A stretch of DNA of 64,000 nt from Siderastrea siderea (taxonomy: Eukaryota > Cnidaria > Anthozoa > Scleractinia > Rhizangiidae): NCBI GenBank assembly GCA_964030785.1, contig OZ034976.1, positions 2,542,001 to 2,606,000 on the forward strand, read 5' to 3'. Below are positions 1 to 11,600 of this stretch, piece after piece. The first letter of the stretch is position 1; each line of letters opens with the position of its first letter. Under the pieces are notes generated by a model that worked only from the letters and a program-made list of their open reading frames with translations, was not told where the DNA came from and did not search any database. The position numbers and the translations under genes were made by a program.

Positions 1-378
1 CAAAAAATTAGAAATTGTCAAAAAACGTAAAAATTTGGACCATTTTGATGCTGGACATGAAGAATGTGCCATAATTAAACATTTTGCTGCTTTATGTTGA
101 CCTTTTTTTGCATTTTTCACCTAAAAAGTGTAAAAAACACGCATTTTTCTTCAAAAATGGCTTGACCACCTGCTACTTATGACCATAGCAACCGGTTTTG
201 ACCAAACTTATGTCAGAATGTGTCTAAGGGATAAGCACACAGCTACTGAAAACTGCAGGTCTATATAATATTTGATCTAGGAAAAGTTCAAGAAAACCCT
301 ATTGTGGCATCCATCCCCCCCCCCTTCCCCCTTGTACGCCTGAGGGTTAAAACCTCATTTCACTCTTTTAATTAGCAG

Positions 379-1019
379 GGAATGGAAACAAATGCGAGAA
401 GAAGATCGACTTGGCCGTCGTTTTGGATGCATCTGCAAGCATCGGTGAAGAGAATTTCCTTCTGGCCAAAGACTTTGCCAAAGAACTCGCGAAACGATTT
501 GCATTATCCAAAAACCAGGTTCGCATGTCTGTCATTTCGTACTCCCAGTATATCAAAATAATGGCCAAATTCAGCGATTACTACGACGAAAAGTCGATCG
601 AAAATACCGTGGACAAGAGTCTCTACGAAGCATCCTCGACCGGCACTGGGAAGACTTTGGAGGCAGTCAATTTTGAGGTGTTTTCGACAAAGACTGGGGC
701 GAGAATCGGAAGGCCTGGTAAGCAGCGACCCTCTCTGATTGGCTTAGAGATAGCGTTTATCTTCAACTCTAGATAATCATGTTGGAGATAACAAAGTAAG
801 TAACTGAAAACAGGCGAGGAAACAAATATGAGGGAAACGGCTTTTCTCTCTCAAGAGCGGGAACTCGAATATCCAAGGTTGGAGATATGTGAGGTCTGTT
901 TTTTTTCTTGATTTTACGAAACGTATTGCAGCTGTTTTTTTAGTCTGATCATTTTTTGTTTACTGGATTTGTTACAGATGCAAGGAAAGTAACCATAGTT
1001 GTTACAGATGGTTATAGCA
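379..1019 (+). pseudogene. vWA gene 0 (subfamily A), exon 2 plus truncated exon 3
   Basis: Exon 2 is 379-717, behind an acceptor ending TTAGCAG and before a GTAAGC donor. It encodes the first half of a vWA domain, including the MIDAS DASAS motif and the STGTGKT segment, and is nearly identical to exon 2 of gene 2 (16123-16461). Exon 3 starts at 978 after TTACAG but stops matching at about 1019, just after TDGYS. A short filler repeating AGATGGTTACAG follows, then sequence that in copy 2 lies 1.9 kb further on. The last third of the domain and the C-terminal cysteine are therefore missing. Exon 1 would lie left of the window. It could only give a truncated protein, so I call it a broken gene copy. 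Confidence 0.85.
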
Positions 1020-1035
1020 GATGGTTACAGATGAT

Positions 1036-1460
1036 TTATTTCAAGCCTACGCCCTCCCGGTGCGTAGTAAAGAATATTGATTAGCATAACTGAATTGTAT
1101 TTTCCTATTGGCGGGTTTTTGATCAACAAAGGGTCACAAAGGAACCGCATATTTCTCGTTCTGATGTAAATATTTTGGCGCCTAGTTACGAAATTTTTAT
1201 TTTTAGGTTATTGCACAACTGTTCTATAGCGTGGTGAAAATTTCGAAGCTGGGAAAGCAGTTTGATTCATCCGTGCTTTGTTTCATTTTTTTATTTGCCA
1301 TTTAGGTGTAAGATACAAAAGTAGAAATGACGCTACTAAGGGAAATTCAAAATGCCCCAAACAAGTTAGCGAAAACCGGGGAATGGAAAATTTCTCGTTG
1401 AAATAATATTCGGCAGATATATTTCTTCGATAAAGAGTCGTTACCCAAGCGGTCCTGTTA
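1036..1460. other. Non-coding stretch after the deletion breakpoint
   Basis: Matches 18,655-19,089 of copy 2. I see no coding pattern, tRNA or inverted repeat in it. Confidence 0.6.
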
Positions 1461-1673
1461 GGCCCAGTTCAGACGCCGTACCTCCCATGTGCTGTACCAA
1501 ATACATTTTTGCCCCAAGGTCGTATTAAGCGGCGAGCTTTGCCTTAATCCTGAGATGTTACCTTGCCTAATTGAATTTTGTCTAAAAAAAACTGGTTTGG
1601 ACACCGTTCCACTGCCAAATAACTACGTACTACTTGGCACGGCACATGAGAGGTACGGCGTCTGAACTGGGCC
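1461..1673. mobile_element. Harbinger-like MITE, copy 1
   Basis: The 213-bp element starts GGCCCAGTTCAGACGCCGT and ends with the reverse complement. It is flanked by TTA on both sides (1458-1460 and 1674-1676). A TTA target duplication with short GG...CC ends is typical of PIF/Harbinger elements. The equivalent copy is at 19090-19306, so insertion predates the segmental duplication. Confidence 0.75.
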
Positions 1674-2442
1674 TTACTTTCGTTTCGCGGGACTCTAGGC
1701 GGTTGACTGTCGGTCACCGGAACGTCACACACGGATGGCAAACGTCGCCACCATATTGTTTTAAAACTTAACTTGATGACTTGTTCCTTATTTTACCGTT
1801 ACTGATTAAAACATGATCCAAAATCTCTATTTAGAAGGAAAATCATGAGCTCCTGAGAAAATCCATCAAGACTCGTATATTTCCTATACTTGGGTGTCCT
1901 GTGGTAACAGCTCAAAAATAGTGGTCTTCCCGGAAGCGCGTGAGTAGCAAGCAGTTGACCAGGGCTTTTAGGTGTGACACACAGCACGTTCAATAGAATT
2001 TGAAACCGTTCCGTTCTTTCCTCTTTGTTTCCTTTGCTTCCTGTTTTTCCATCGCTCTATGGTCGAAAATATTTTTGCCAGCTGTGTGCTGGAACTTGAT
2101 TGAATTTTATTTTCCACTTCTCAACTTTAATTTTTGATTTTAGTTTGATTTCGTACTTTACTTGAATTCAGTTTTATTTCATTTTGATTTTGACTAAAAT
2201 TAATTTTCAGCCTATTTTCTTATTAGTTACATTGTAGATTTTACTTCATTTTATTCTTTAAAGTAAAATTGTCAGGTAAATAAAACAAAAATCAACCTTC
2301 CTTTGATTTCTCCCTTCGCGTCACGTCTCCTCGAAATTTTTGCGCGCGCGCGCGTGTATATTTCGCCCACCCAACAATCGCGATCGCCAAAATTTACTCG
2401 CGGTCTAGATTTCGTATGACAACGACAACAACAACACTTTAT
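1674..2442. other. Non-coding stretch with 110-bp copy-specific block
   Basis: No gene seen. About 2309-2410 (including a CG-dinucleotide run near 2342) is absent from copy 2, where the two flanking GATTTC motifs are reduced to one. This fits a microhomology deletion in copy 2 or an insertion in copy 1. Confidence 0.5.
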
Positions 2443-2445
2443 TTA
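2443..2445. other. Empty TTA target site
   Basis: In copy 2 this TTA is duplicated around the 945-bp element at 19978-20922. Here the flanks are joined directly, so copy 1 preserves the pre-insertion site. Confidence 0.85.
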
Positions 2446-4074
2446 ACGTGGAAACATGCATTGACCTCCATACTGCTGAGCTATTATTTGGCGTGAGACG
2501 TAAAATGACTAGTTTTTTTCTTAAGTTTTTTGATGAAATACGGTTTTCAAACCCAAACAGGTTACGCAAAATGTGACCCCTCCCCCACCCCTTGCAGCCC
2601 CTCCCGACCCCTCCCGATTTACCAGCATCTCTGTTGGTTAAAGGGTTTTGATTATTCACGAATTGCAATAAACAACAGCGAAATTGAGACAGTGATCAAT
2701 GAGAGCAAAGAAAACAGGTTAAAAGCGTCATTCTTTCGGTTCTGAAAAGAGCAGTTCGTTTCAGTGGCATTTTAATTTCATGTGCAGTTCACGTTTAACT
2801 ATAAAGCGTCTGGGTTCTCCATTTCCTGCATTTCGGCCTACGTCAGTCCAAAACAGCAAAACTTTGTACCCTATTTCCGAAGAGTAAGTAATACATACCA
2901 TACTTCAAGCCAAACTCTATTCTCTATTCGGACTACCAAACTTTAATTTACTGTGTAGTCAAAACTCTAAAAAGTGTGACCCATGTTGGTCCGCTGTTGA
3001 CTTTTTAACCTGCTACGTTTGGCGCGCGAAAGGGTTGCCTTAGAGCGAAACCAAATATAAGATTGCTTTATGTTTTTTTTAAACTTAAAATTCAGTTGCC
3101 TTTGTTGTGATACAACAAGACTTCAGCTAACTCGACGTTTTCATTGTTAAAATCTAATCAGGAGAACAGGAGCACTGAATCAAAACAAAGTATATCAGTC
3201 GGTGAGTGTGTTTGTAGGGCCTTGACTGAAGTACTACACAATTAACAGCAGGAACCTATAGCTAGGACACCCTAGTTATCTGATACATCAGCGCCTAAAA
3301 ATAACGAAAGTGTCTCCGACAGAGCACTCTTTCCTCCGCAGAGGATTAAAGGAGCTTTTCGTACGGAGAGTATCCGTTGAAATAGTGAGCGCAGGCGTAA
3401 CTTTGGTCTGCGGAGGAGACAGGACCAATGATTCAGCGAAGTTCCTCTCTTGGGAATACCGCGAAGATCTCGGGAACATCAGCGAATCTACACGACATCT
3501 CACAAAAATAAACACAGGAATGTGCTCAGGAATGCGCTCTACTCCACTACAATATCTCATGGTTGCTATCGTAACCACAAGATGAAAACGAAACCAAAAC
3601 TGGCGTACGTTTCTTAAACTCCCGGAAACATTTCGGGCCTGAAAATCTGCCCGTCTTACGTGACCAAGTTCATCACTAGAAATCGGTTATTTTTAGAAAA
3701 AGACGTTGGAAGCTAAGCGTTACAGTAAAATCTCTATAATTTTCAAGAATGATAATAATGTGGTAGCATCAAATATATAATTCTGGACAGAGGTTAGGAA
3801 TATCGATACCCGATTTCGATTTTATCATACCCGCCGTACTGGTTCCCTAAAGAGGGGTTCCAACATGGCGGACGCGTACCAAAATCTTGTAATTTTCGGA
3901 AAATTATTTAGTGTTAACTTTGTTTTAAAGAGTAATATAGAGCCAGAATTTTTCTACGCTGTCTCCTTTTACCTGCCTTTTTACCTTAATTTCTTTCTGA
4001 ATCTTGTTCAAGCAAGAAAACTCGTTTGTCATGTCAGGTGGTTTAAAATTAAGCGTCAAAAGTATTTCATGTTT
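2446..4074. other. Non-coding or unrecognised stretch
   Basis: Matches 20,926-22,364 except that 2781-2966 is absent from copy 2. A 91-codon open frame (3310-3585) is kept in both copies, but it has no recognisable domain, its reverse frame is equally open, and it lacks a clear splice context. A block AACATGGCGGAC near 3864 resembles a YY1-type motif and could mark an old promoter; this is weak. Confidence 0.4.
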
Positions 4075-6057
4075 GTAGCGGAGCCTGCGGGCAAAGCCCG
4101 CCAGCGGAGCTCCATTGCTAAGGAAATATGGTAACCTATCAATCCGAGAAATTTTGGTTGTGACGTAATAGTCACGCGACCGTCCGTCCGTACGTCCGTA
4201 CATCCGTACATCCGTACGTCCGTCCGTCCGCACACTCTGTGGGAGGGGGAGGGGAGTCCCAAGACAACCCGACGGGGGCAGAGAATGCCATCTTTTCTTG
4301 GCGGGAAATCGCACGGTGCTTTAGGGCAACCGGCATTTTTCTTGGAGGGAAATCGCATGACCATCGTCGCTTTTGAAAAAGAGGTTTCTTTAAAAGCTTA
4401 AGCTTCTTTAGCATTTAACGATTGCTCGAGAGTAATGAAGTTTAATACTTGACAAAAAAAACGTCTAATATATATAAATGGAAAGAAAAAGTTCAAAAGA
4501 ATACTGGTAGAAGGCGAAAAGTTCAAGTTACGAAAGCTGCATTCAAAGAACTTCATCGCTTTGTTTTCTTCACGGCGGAGAGTTTGCCCTGTTCTGAAAC
4601 ACAACCGAGTAAGTGAAGTTTTTAAAAGGTCTAAGGTACATGATTTCGAGTATTACGATGAAAGAAATTACGTTTTGAGATGTAAATTTGATTTATGCTA
4701 TTAGAAATGTGTTATTTACTTTTGACTTTAAAAAAACATTAGAAAACGCGCTCAGATTTGTGACAGATTCCTGAATATTTTGCCATGCTGAGCCGATTTC
4801 ACTCGCGTGGACCGACCTACGATTTTGGAAGTGTAACGCGAATTGCATTTAAGTATAAACATAGGGGTTTTCGAATAAATTTTTTTCAAAAATGATTTCT
4901 CTGTCCATTATTTTGTGTTTGTTTATTCATAACAGTAGGTCTAAGCACAGCCGCAAGACAACTGCATAAGCTTTGCTTTCAATTTTCACCGTCCGGTCCA
5001 TCTCTTTGTGCAACTGTCGATTTTCTTGTCCTAGAAGTTTTCAATAGTAATAATCTTTTAAGCGAAGCAGTTGTCGGTTTAAAGCTACTTTATCCGAAAA
5101 GCTTCCGAAAACAGTTTTGTGCGTTCCTCAAAGCGCCTAACTTTATATAGGCTTACTTCGCATCCGCAAAACTTATGCCGGCATAATAACAATTTAATTA
5201 AAGCGTGTTTGGCGTTTCTTTGTTTTGAATCTTGATTGTCTCTAGTTAGAGAACGAAATGTAACAGTTATTTGAAAAACTATAAGCGAAGCAGTTGTCGG
5301 TTTAAACCTATTATGCCCGAAAAGCTTCCAAAAACAGTTCGGTGCATTTTTTAAAGCGCTCGAATTTCAGACAATTTGCAGCCGCAAAACTTATGCAACA
5401 GAGTTAAGAATGTTTGGACGGTGTTTGTTCGTTTGTTTTCAATCTCGATGGTCTCAAGTTAGAGAACGAAATATAAGCGAAGCAGTTTTGAGTTAAAAGC
5501 TATTTTATCCCGTAAGTAATGTGTGTTCCTCAAAGTACTTGAATTTTTTCGCGGCTGCTAAAACCTACGCGACATTTCTTCGATAAGTTTATTACAAGTG
5601 CTTCGAAGCTCCCCAGATCCTTTATTTCGGGTAATCCCAGTAAAATGCCGGTGAAATGTCAGTATAAATTTTTGACCAGACTAATATTTTTATTTAGTGG
5701 CAGTTCATGTTATTTGTTAATAAACCAAGGAGATTTGACAAGCCTTCACAGTTAATGACAGGATATGGAAACATTGCAAACACCAAGCTAGACGGCTCGT
5801 GAGTGAAATAATCAAGCTGTGCTCAGCATCTAGAACGACCTTTCGAGCTTGGTTTTACAGAACAGATCCCCAAAATATTGAAGGACAATTCGGAACACTT
5901 TCAGGCTTTTTGAGAAACACTTTTCGAAAGCGAACGAGCCAAAAAAAGCCCCGAAATGTATTTCAGACCGAAACGTTTCAGGAATGTTTTTGAGAAACGA
6001 ACACCAGTTTATTCCTTCGCGGCTCCGCCTTTAGGCTTGGCTAAATCTATATATTAT
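4075..6057 (+). mobile_element. Composite repeat element of about 2 kb, copy 1
   Basis: The same ordered blocks occur at about 22365-25602 (same strand, with a nested insertion) and, more diverged and inverted, at about 39254-41167. One end carries AGCGGAGCTCCATTG followed by a TGACGTAA motif and a (CGTC/CATC)n tract. The other ends GGCTTGGCTAAATCTATATA. A block of three units of about 200 bp lies inside. No transposase is visible. An ORF of about 93 codons (intact at 23968-24249) is broken here by a run-length change in poly-A. Class unknown; probably non-autonomous. Confidence 0.6.
5060..5570. repeat. Three tandem units of about 200 bp, copy 1
   Basis: Units begin GCGAAGCAGTT near 5060, 5283 and 5474. 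They share the CCGAAAAGCTTCC region and the phrase TTAGAGAACGAAAT. The units are diverged from each other but nearly identical between the two segmental copies. Confidence 0.7.
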
Positions 6058-6420
6058 GGGTTTCTCTTTACTACACCCCGTGATTGGTTAAAAAAAAACT
6101 CGCGACACTTTCTCGACCAATTAAAAGTAAAATCAAAACTAGTAATAATTAATAATAATAATAATAATAATTTATTACTTTTTAGGCGCAAACAAGCATA
6201 GGGATATGATCAAACCATGACTTGCTCACACACGTTTTCCCGCACTTGGTCACTGAGGCCTATTACACGTATTTGTTTCGAGTTCCGATTGGTTAATTGC
6301 ATTGTGTAGCTTGGGTCTGCTGTGATTGGCCAGAGTAATTGCTTTAGTTTTGGTTTTACGACCGGCTCATTTGAAAAACGCCCAATGAGAAGCTAAAGTA
6401 CTCTTGGAGGAAAAAAAAAA
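6058..6420. repeat. CCAAT-rich dispersed repeat, copy 1
   Basis: Contains several ATTGG/CCAAT motifs, the phrase TACTACACCCCGTGATTGG, an (AAT)n run near 6150, and GTTTTCCCGC. Related sequence is at 25603-25965 and, without neighbouring similarity, at 44080-44370. This marks a dispersed family. No ORF. Confidence 0.5.
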
Positions 6421-6421
6421 G

Positions 6422-6505
6422 TACCAGGAGTGGGGTTCGAACCCACGCGGACAATACATCCATTGGATCTTAAGTCCAACGCCTTAACCACTCGGCCATC
6501 CTGGT
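6422..6505 (-). tRNA. tRNA-Leu(UAA), copy 1
   Basis: On the minus strand the 84-nt sequence starts ACCAGGATGGCCGAGTGG and ends CCACTCCTGGTA. The acceptor stem is ACCAGGA with TCCTGGT, the D-arm GGCCGAGTGG, the anticodon loop CTTAAGA (anticodon TAA), and there is a long variable arm and a T-loop GGTTCGAACCC. All class II leucine tRNA features are present and no intron is seen, so it looks functional. Confidence 0.95.
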
Positions 6506-6519
6506 AATATTACTTCTGC

Positions 6520-7545
6520 TGGAAATAATGCAAAGACTGGTCAGACAACGTGCACGAGGCGTAACTACAAGATTTCGGCTGGCCAATACCAGCCTTCTTC
6601 AGGTTTATTGAATGAAACGCGAATTTATATGGTCTTTATATAACGAACCGGAAATAACAGGACAGGGCTACGTGATGTGTTAAAAATACAGAAAAAATAA
6701 CAATAATGAAATAAAAGAGGAAATACAGTATAATAGAGATAAGGAAAAAGCTGGTTGGATTACATTTCATCTCTTCTGTTAAGACCTGGAGGCTCCAGTG
6801 TGTTTCCTTGGCGGATGAGGAATGCCTCACGAGCCTTTCTAACTGAATCACGATTAGTATATAATTTTTCAAGTGGTATAAGAAGCATATGATTAACCGT
6901 ATGATTGCCAGTAAGAAAGTGTCGTGAGACAGCGGTAGGATTGTAGCTGGAGGCGTTGATAATGGGTCGCCTATGTTCATTAAAGCGTTCTTTGACTTTG
7001 AGGCGACGTTTAGTTTCTCCGATATATTGAAGATTACATTTAGTACATTGAATCATGTAAATCACATTACACGTTTCACAAGTAATGTGCGATTTGATTT
7101 GATTAATTTGTCCAGTACTATTAAAAGTATATTGCGTGCGGCCATCTTCGATATAAGGGCAGGTGGTACAATTATTTTTATTGCACCGAAAAGAGCCGGG
7201 AGGAAACCGTGAGTTGTCAGTGTTGACAGTTTCCGGTAACTTAGCTCTAACAAGAATGTCACTAATGTTTTTACAACGCCGGTGGGCTACTAGAGGAAGA
7301 CAAGTAAAAACCTTTGTACAACGATCAGATGAGTAGAGAACATGAGAGTGTTTGTGGATTATGCGGGTTATGTTAGGTAAAGCAGGATTGTATGCAATGA
7401 CAAAAGGAACAGTATCTGTCTGTCGTTTAGGTTTGGTTTTAAGAGCGTCGTTGCAAGAAACGTAAGAAGCCCGTTGTATTTGGGTTTTAAGAAAATCTAG
7501 TCTATAACCCCGATTGACGAGGTAGTTCATAAGTACTTCAATCTG
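6520..7545 (-). mobile_element. 5'-truncated Penelope-like element, copy 1
   Basis: The open frame 7530 to 6760 (256 codons) has the C-terminal part of a Penelope-like polyprotein. It has the end of the reverse transcriptase region (YNPALPNITRII, then LVAHRR), a cysteine cluster (FRCNKNNCTTCPYI, then CETCNVIYMIQCTKC), and a GIY-YIG-type endonuclease core (VIYMI ... QYIGETKRRL ... FNEHRR, then REAFLIRQGNTLEPPGLN). The reverse transcriptase palm is missing and an in-frame stop lies just upstream, so it cannot move by itself. Copy 1 has two extra residues (VK) after KRRL compared with copy 2. The 3' end stops about 15-20 bp upstream of the tRNA-Leu gene on the same strand. Confidence 0.88.
6573..6602 (-). 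ncRNA. Hammerhead-ribozyme-like core in Penelope 3' region
   Basis: On the minus strand CTGAAGA is followed by a perfect stem GGCTGG/CCAGCC with a TATTGG loop, then GAAA. This is the CUGANGA - stem II - GAAA arrangement of a hammerhead core. Penelope-like elements are known to carry hammerhead motifs. I cannot form convincing stems I and III around it, so activity is doubtful. Confidence 0.3.
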
Positions 7546-8036
7546 CTGATAATTATTTTAAAATCTTTTATTCCATGCCTTTCTATTCCATGCCTTTGTT
7601 ATTAGAGATGTTTCACGACAGAGCAGTTTAGAGTACGATTTCACGGGCAGCAACATAACTGCAAACTTTTAAAAACAGGGAAGCCACGTGTTCGGCTACC
7701 CGCATGACCATGCGCTAAGAAAAACGCTGTGGAGTTTTGGGTAAAGATGAATTTCTTAAAATAAATAATTTATTTATTCAAAGAAGAATTATCGTAATCC
7801 AATAAAATTATTGTGTATCATCATGAAATCTTCAATTGAATCGAATTTTTACACGCTTCACGAAAATTACGTGTAAAGACCATACCACTTTGTTGTCTTG
7901 CACACGTCCAAGATAGCCAAAGATAGCCGGCAATCAAGGGATTATGAAGGGGAAGTTAGAGCAAGCAAACCCGGAAAGCACAGGACACATCGAGTTCCAC
8001 ACGGGGGTTAGCAGCTTTGGTAGGGTGGGGTGAGTG
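7546..8036. other. Non-coding stretch
   Basis: Duplicated at 27,085-27,576. No gene or repeat ends recognised. Confidence 0.5.
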
Positions 8037-8290
8037 GGGTGCGGTGGTGTAGTGGTTGCGCGTTGGACTAAAGATCTGAAGGTCGGTGGCTCGACGCCCA
8101 GTCCCTGCCATTGTGTTGTTTCCTCAGACAAGAAACTTTACCCCACATTGTCTCTCTCCACCCAGGTGTATAAATGCGTACTGGTGACATACTTCTGGGG
8201 ATAACCCGGCAATGGACATCCAGGGGGAGTAGCAATACTCTCAGTTACTTCATGCTACAGAACCCGGGTTAAGCTTCGGCTCGTGTGGGC
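8037..8290 (+). repeat. tRNA-derived SINE, copy 1
   Basis: The head GGTGGTGTAGTGGTTGCGCG looks like a pol III A box. GGTCGGTGGCTCGACGCCC looks like a degraded B box. A body follows (CTGGTGACATACTTCTGGGG and so on) that is not tRNA-like. This arrangement is that of a tRNA-derived SINE. It lies about 400 bp upstream of vWA gene 1. Confidence 0.65.
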
Positions 8291-8365
8291 CCCCTTTGCT
8301 TGTGTGCGACTTTACCGAGGATGAGGCAAGGTGAGTCCTGACAACAGCAGAAACCTGCTCTCAAC

Positions 8366-8428
8366 GTTTAGTTCAGCTGGTGGGCAAGGCACCGGTATCC
8401 CGGGGGTAATGGGTTCAATTACCGTTAC
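8366..8428 (+). repeat. Degenerate tRNA-like repeat, copy 1
   Basis: TTTAGTTCAGCTGG resembles an A box and GGGTTCAATTACCG a B box, spaced as in a tRNA. The cloverleaf does not close, so this is a tRNA-derived relic. The copy-2 form (27908-27972) keeps the better TTTAGCTCAGCTGG. Confidence 0.45.
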
Positions 8429-8670
8429 AGTCTTAAAGTTATTTCTTTTTCTTTTTTCTTTTGTTTTTCAGGCTAAAAGGGAGAATTGCTTCAATTGCTT
8501 TTACACTTCGAAGATCATTCCACTCATTTCAAGTTTGAGCCACAGTTCACATACACGTATGTCTTTTATATATTTTTTTTCAGGTCGGGATTTAATAAAT
8601 ATTTTATTGTTTGTTGTCACTTGAACTGTCTGAACTCGTCCTGGTATATCTCAGCCAACGTTTGTTAAAG

Positions 8671-11600
8671 ATGGACGTCTATCAGCTCCTCCTGTTTGCG
8701 TTGGCGATCATCTTTGCTGAAGGTACGTAAGAAAAACAGAACCACAGGAAGTCAAGAGAGAGAGACAGTCACAGACAGAGAGAGAGATAGAGAGAGAGAG
8801 AGAATAAGAGAGAAAGAGAGAAAGTTGTTCATTCATTGTATCTGGACCGTGATTACTTCTGAGAGGAGAAAGAAATGAGTAAACGAAAAGGGCGGATGGA
8901 AAGGTATTTTCCCACCAAATTTTTGAACCTTTTATCAATGGCCACCAAAATGCCCTAACGATGATCGCCTAAAGTAAAGGGGTGGTCGCCTACGAAAAGT
9001 CTCAAATGTAGCTAGGTTATGAATAGTAAAAGCAATTCGGTATCTTTGACTAGTGATCACGTAAGAGGGGTTGTCAGGTATAGGACTGGAAATTTAAAAA
9101 AACCTGTGGATAAACTGATGCTATAGTCGCCATCATTTAGTCTTAGATCCTACGGATATAGATCCTTTTCAGTTTGCGCGCCTAAGCTTTGGAATTCGCT
9201 ACCTTTTCATATAAAATCTAGCCCTTCAGTAGACGTTTCTTCTCAAGAAAGCTTTTTATCGAACACTTTATTTTTGTGACTGTAGACTTGTAGTTTTTTA
9301 TTTTTATTTATTTTTATTCCCGTCTCAGTAGAATAAACTGGTCACTCAGTTGACGCGGGACTCTTGTGCGACAAAACAGTTGTCTATTACGACCCGTCCT
9401 ACCTGGCGTTAAAAATGGTTTTTCATTTATCCGGCACTTTCATCTGTCTATTTCTGATCTTTCTCAAGCAGTAAATCGACGGCTAGGAAGACCGCCGTAT
9501 CGATCCGTTGACGAGTATCTAACGTTAGGACGAGTTATTCATCTATAATAAGACGCCGATCATATTAGACGATCGCGCAAGTTATCGATTTGTTTCCATA
9601 TATAGTTATCTGTTTTCTTATATATGTAGTCTTCATAGGAGCCAAAACGTTTCAGTATTCTCGCTTTGTCAATGCTATTAAAACACCTGTTCCGTCAAAT
9701 GGTCAGCCTGGCCTTTGAGATACCACAAGAAATGCATGTCGGAGTAATAATGCTGTTTATTCCCTTTATGATACAAAACCAGAAAGTCCTAGCACCGATG
9801 ACTTAACAAGGGCCTACCACTTCTGGTAAAACTTCATTGGCTTCCGATTTCCTACCGTGTTGTGTTCAAGTTACTTTTGTTGGTTTTGAAAGCTCTAAAT
9901 GGTCTTGGCCCTCGGTATTTGGTCGAATTACTTCAGTACCAGAAGCTTTCCAGGACACTTCATTCACATTCCTTAGAACTTCTTTTGCAACAGAAATCCA
10001 ATACTAAAACATATGGCGACAGGGCATTTTCCATATGTGCCCCTAGACTGTGGAATAGTATTCCCTTGGACATAATCGTAAATGGAACAGTGTTTCTATT
10101 TTTAAAACTGACAATTAAAGACCTACCTTTTTAGGAAATTTATTAATAATGGTTTATATCTTCTTAATTGTATTCTTATTTATTAATATATAGACAAGAG
10201 CGTTTTAGTGGAAAACAGACCACTCGTAAATTTCATACGAAACTACATCCGGAACTCGAGTGGCGTATTTTCCATATCCTCACTAGTGAGGATATCGATG
10301 ACGTCATTTCCCGCTTTTACACTGCTGTTTGTGCAAAAATACTCTTTTCTATATAATAAAAAGAAAATTACACGGTGGCTTGAAGATATGAATTTTATTT
10401 TCTCGTGGTAAAAAACAATATTTTACTCACTCGCTGCGCTGTTTCGTAAAATATTGTTTTTACCACTCGAAAATAAAATTCATATCTTCGCGCCACCGTG
10501 TAATATCCTCTATATATTTATTATTATAAAATTGTTATTTTTAATATTGTTGTAAAGCGCCACGAACAACTAGTGGATGTGAGCGCTATAAAAGTGTTTA
10601 ACTAATTAATTAACCTAACCATTCAAACATTTAGAGTTGTTTTATTTTAACAGGAAAACAAGAAAAATGCAGCACAAAGATTGACCTAGCTATTGTTTTA
10701 GACGCTTCTGGGAGCATTGGCGAAGCGAACTTTAACATGGCCAAAGACTTCGCCAAAGAACTGTGCAGACGATTCGTGATCTCCAGAGACAAAGTTCACG
10801 TATCTATTGTCTCTTATTCTCAGTATGTCCATTTAATGCCTAAGTTCAGTGATTGCTATGATGAGAAGTCGCTCGAAAATGCTTTGAATAACCAGCATCT
10901 CTACGAAGCTTCCTCGACCAGTACTGGCAGGACATTGAAAGTTATCTATTTTGACGTGTTTAATGAGAAGAGGGGCGGAGCGAGAACTGAGGAGCTTGGT
11001 GAGCAGTTGAGCAGTTCTTTATCGTTCATTCATTTTATGTTACAGCAATGCTTGCTGTACAGTCCTGTATATACAAACGTAATGCAAAGGAAATTCGGCG
11101 AAATTCAAATAGCCGAACTTTCGTTGCAAACAAAATGTCGCCGAAATTCCACAGTTTTTTCAGAAATCTATTGTTTACGTTTCGGCGCGGACAATTTCGC
11201 GATTGGCGAAAACACGAATGTCTAAAGACATGGTTAGAACCTAATATGCATAACATCTACTCACCTGTTCATAACTTTCGGGACATTTGCTGAAAAGCTC
11301 TCAAACTTTGCACCCATTTAAAACGTGATGGCCTTAACTCAATATTTAGACTTAAGTGCCCAACGCTTGTGTCACGTGACCAGTGAAGGATGATTAAGGG
11401 TCAAAATCTTTAGAGTGAAATGGGGAATATAAAATGAAACAGAATTAAACCTTTTTGGGTGTCATTCTTTTACATCCAAAGAGCTTATAATGAATTCGCC
11501 TTGTGAGATTGTCTATTTTATTTATATTAGAAATTATTAAAGCATTAATTAAGTCACGTGACTTATTTTCGTGATTTGTAGGATTTCTACTTAATATGGA

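Noticed and set aside
3310..3585. 91-codon frame kept in both segmental copies (also 21599-21874)
   Set aside because: Retention is expected from recent duplication; the opposite strand is equally open and there is no recognisable domain.
3865..4134. MADAYQ-starting frame after a YY1-like motif
   Set aside because: In copy 2 the same frame is broken by a deletion almost at once; it runs into repeat sequence.
4140..4414. Open frames rich in DGRTDVRMYG (also 22344-22597 and 41027-41209)
   Set aside because: They are translations of the (CGTC/CATC)n tract and neighbouring repeat on either strand, not proteins.
9366..9548. 60-codon frame repeated at 29189-29371 as a host exon
   Set aside because: Sits between two LINE remnants in an intron, with no splice context; probably repeat-derived.
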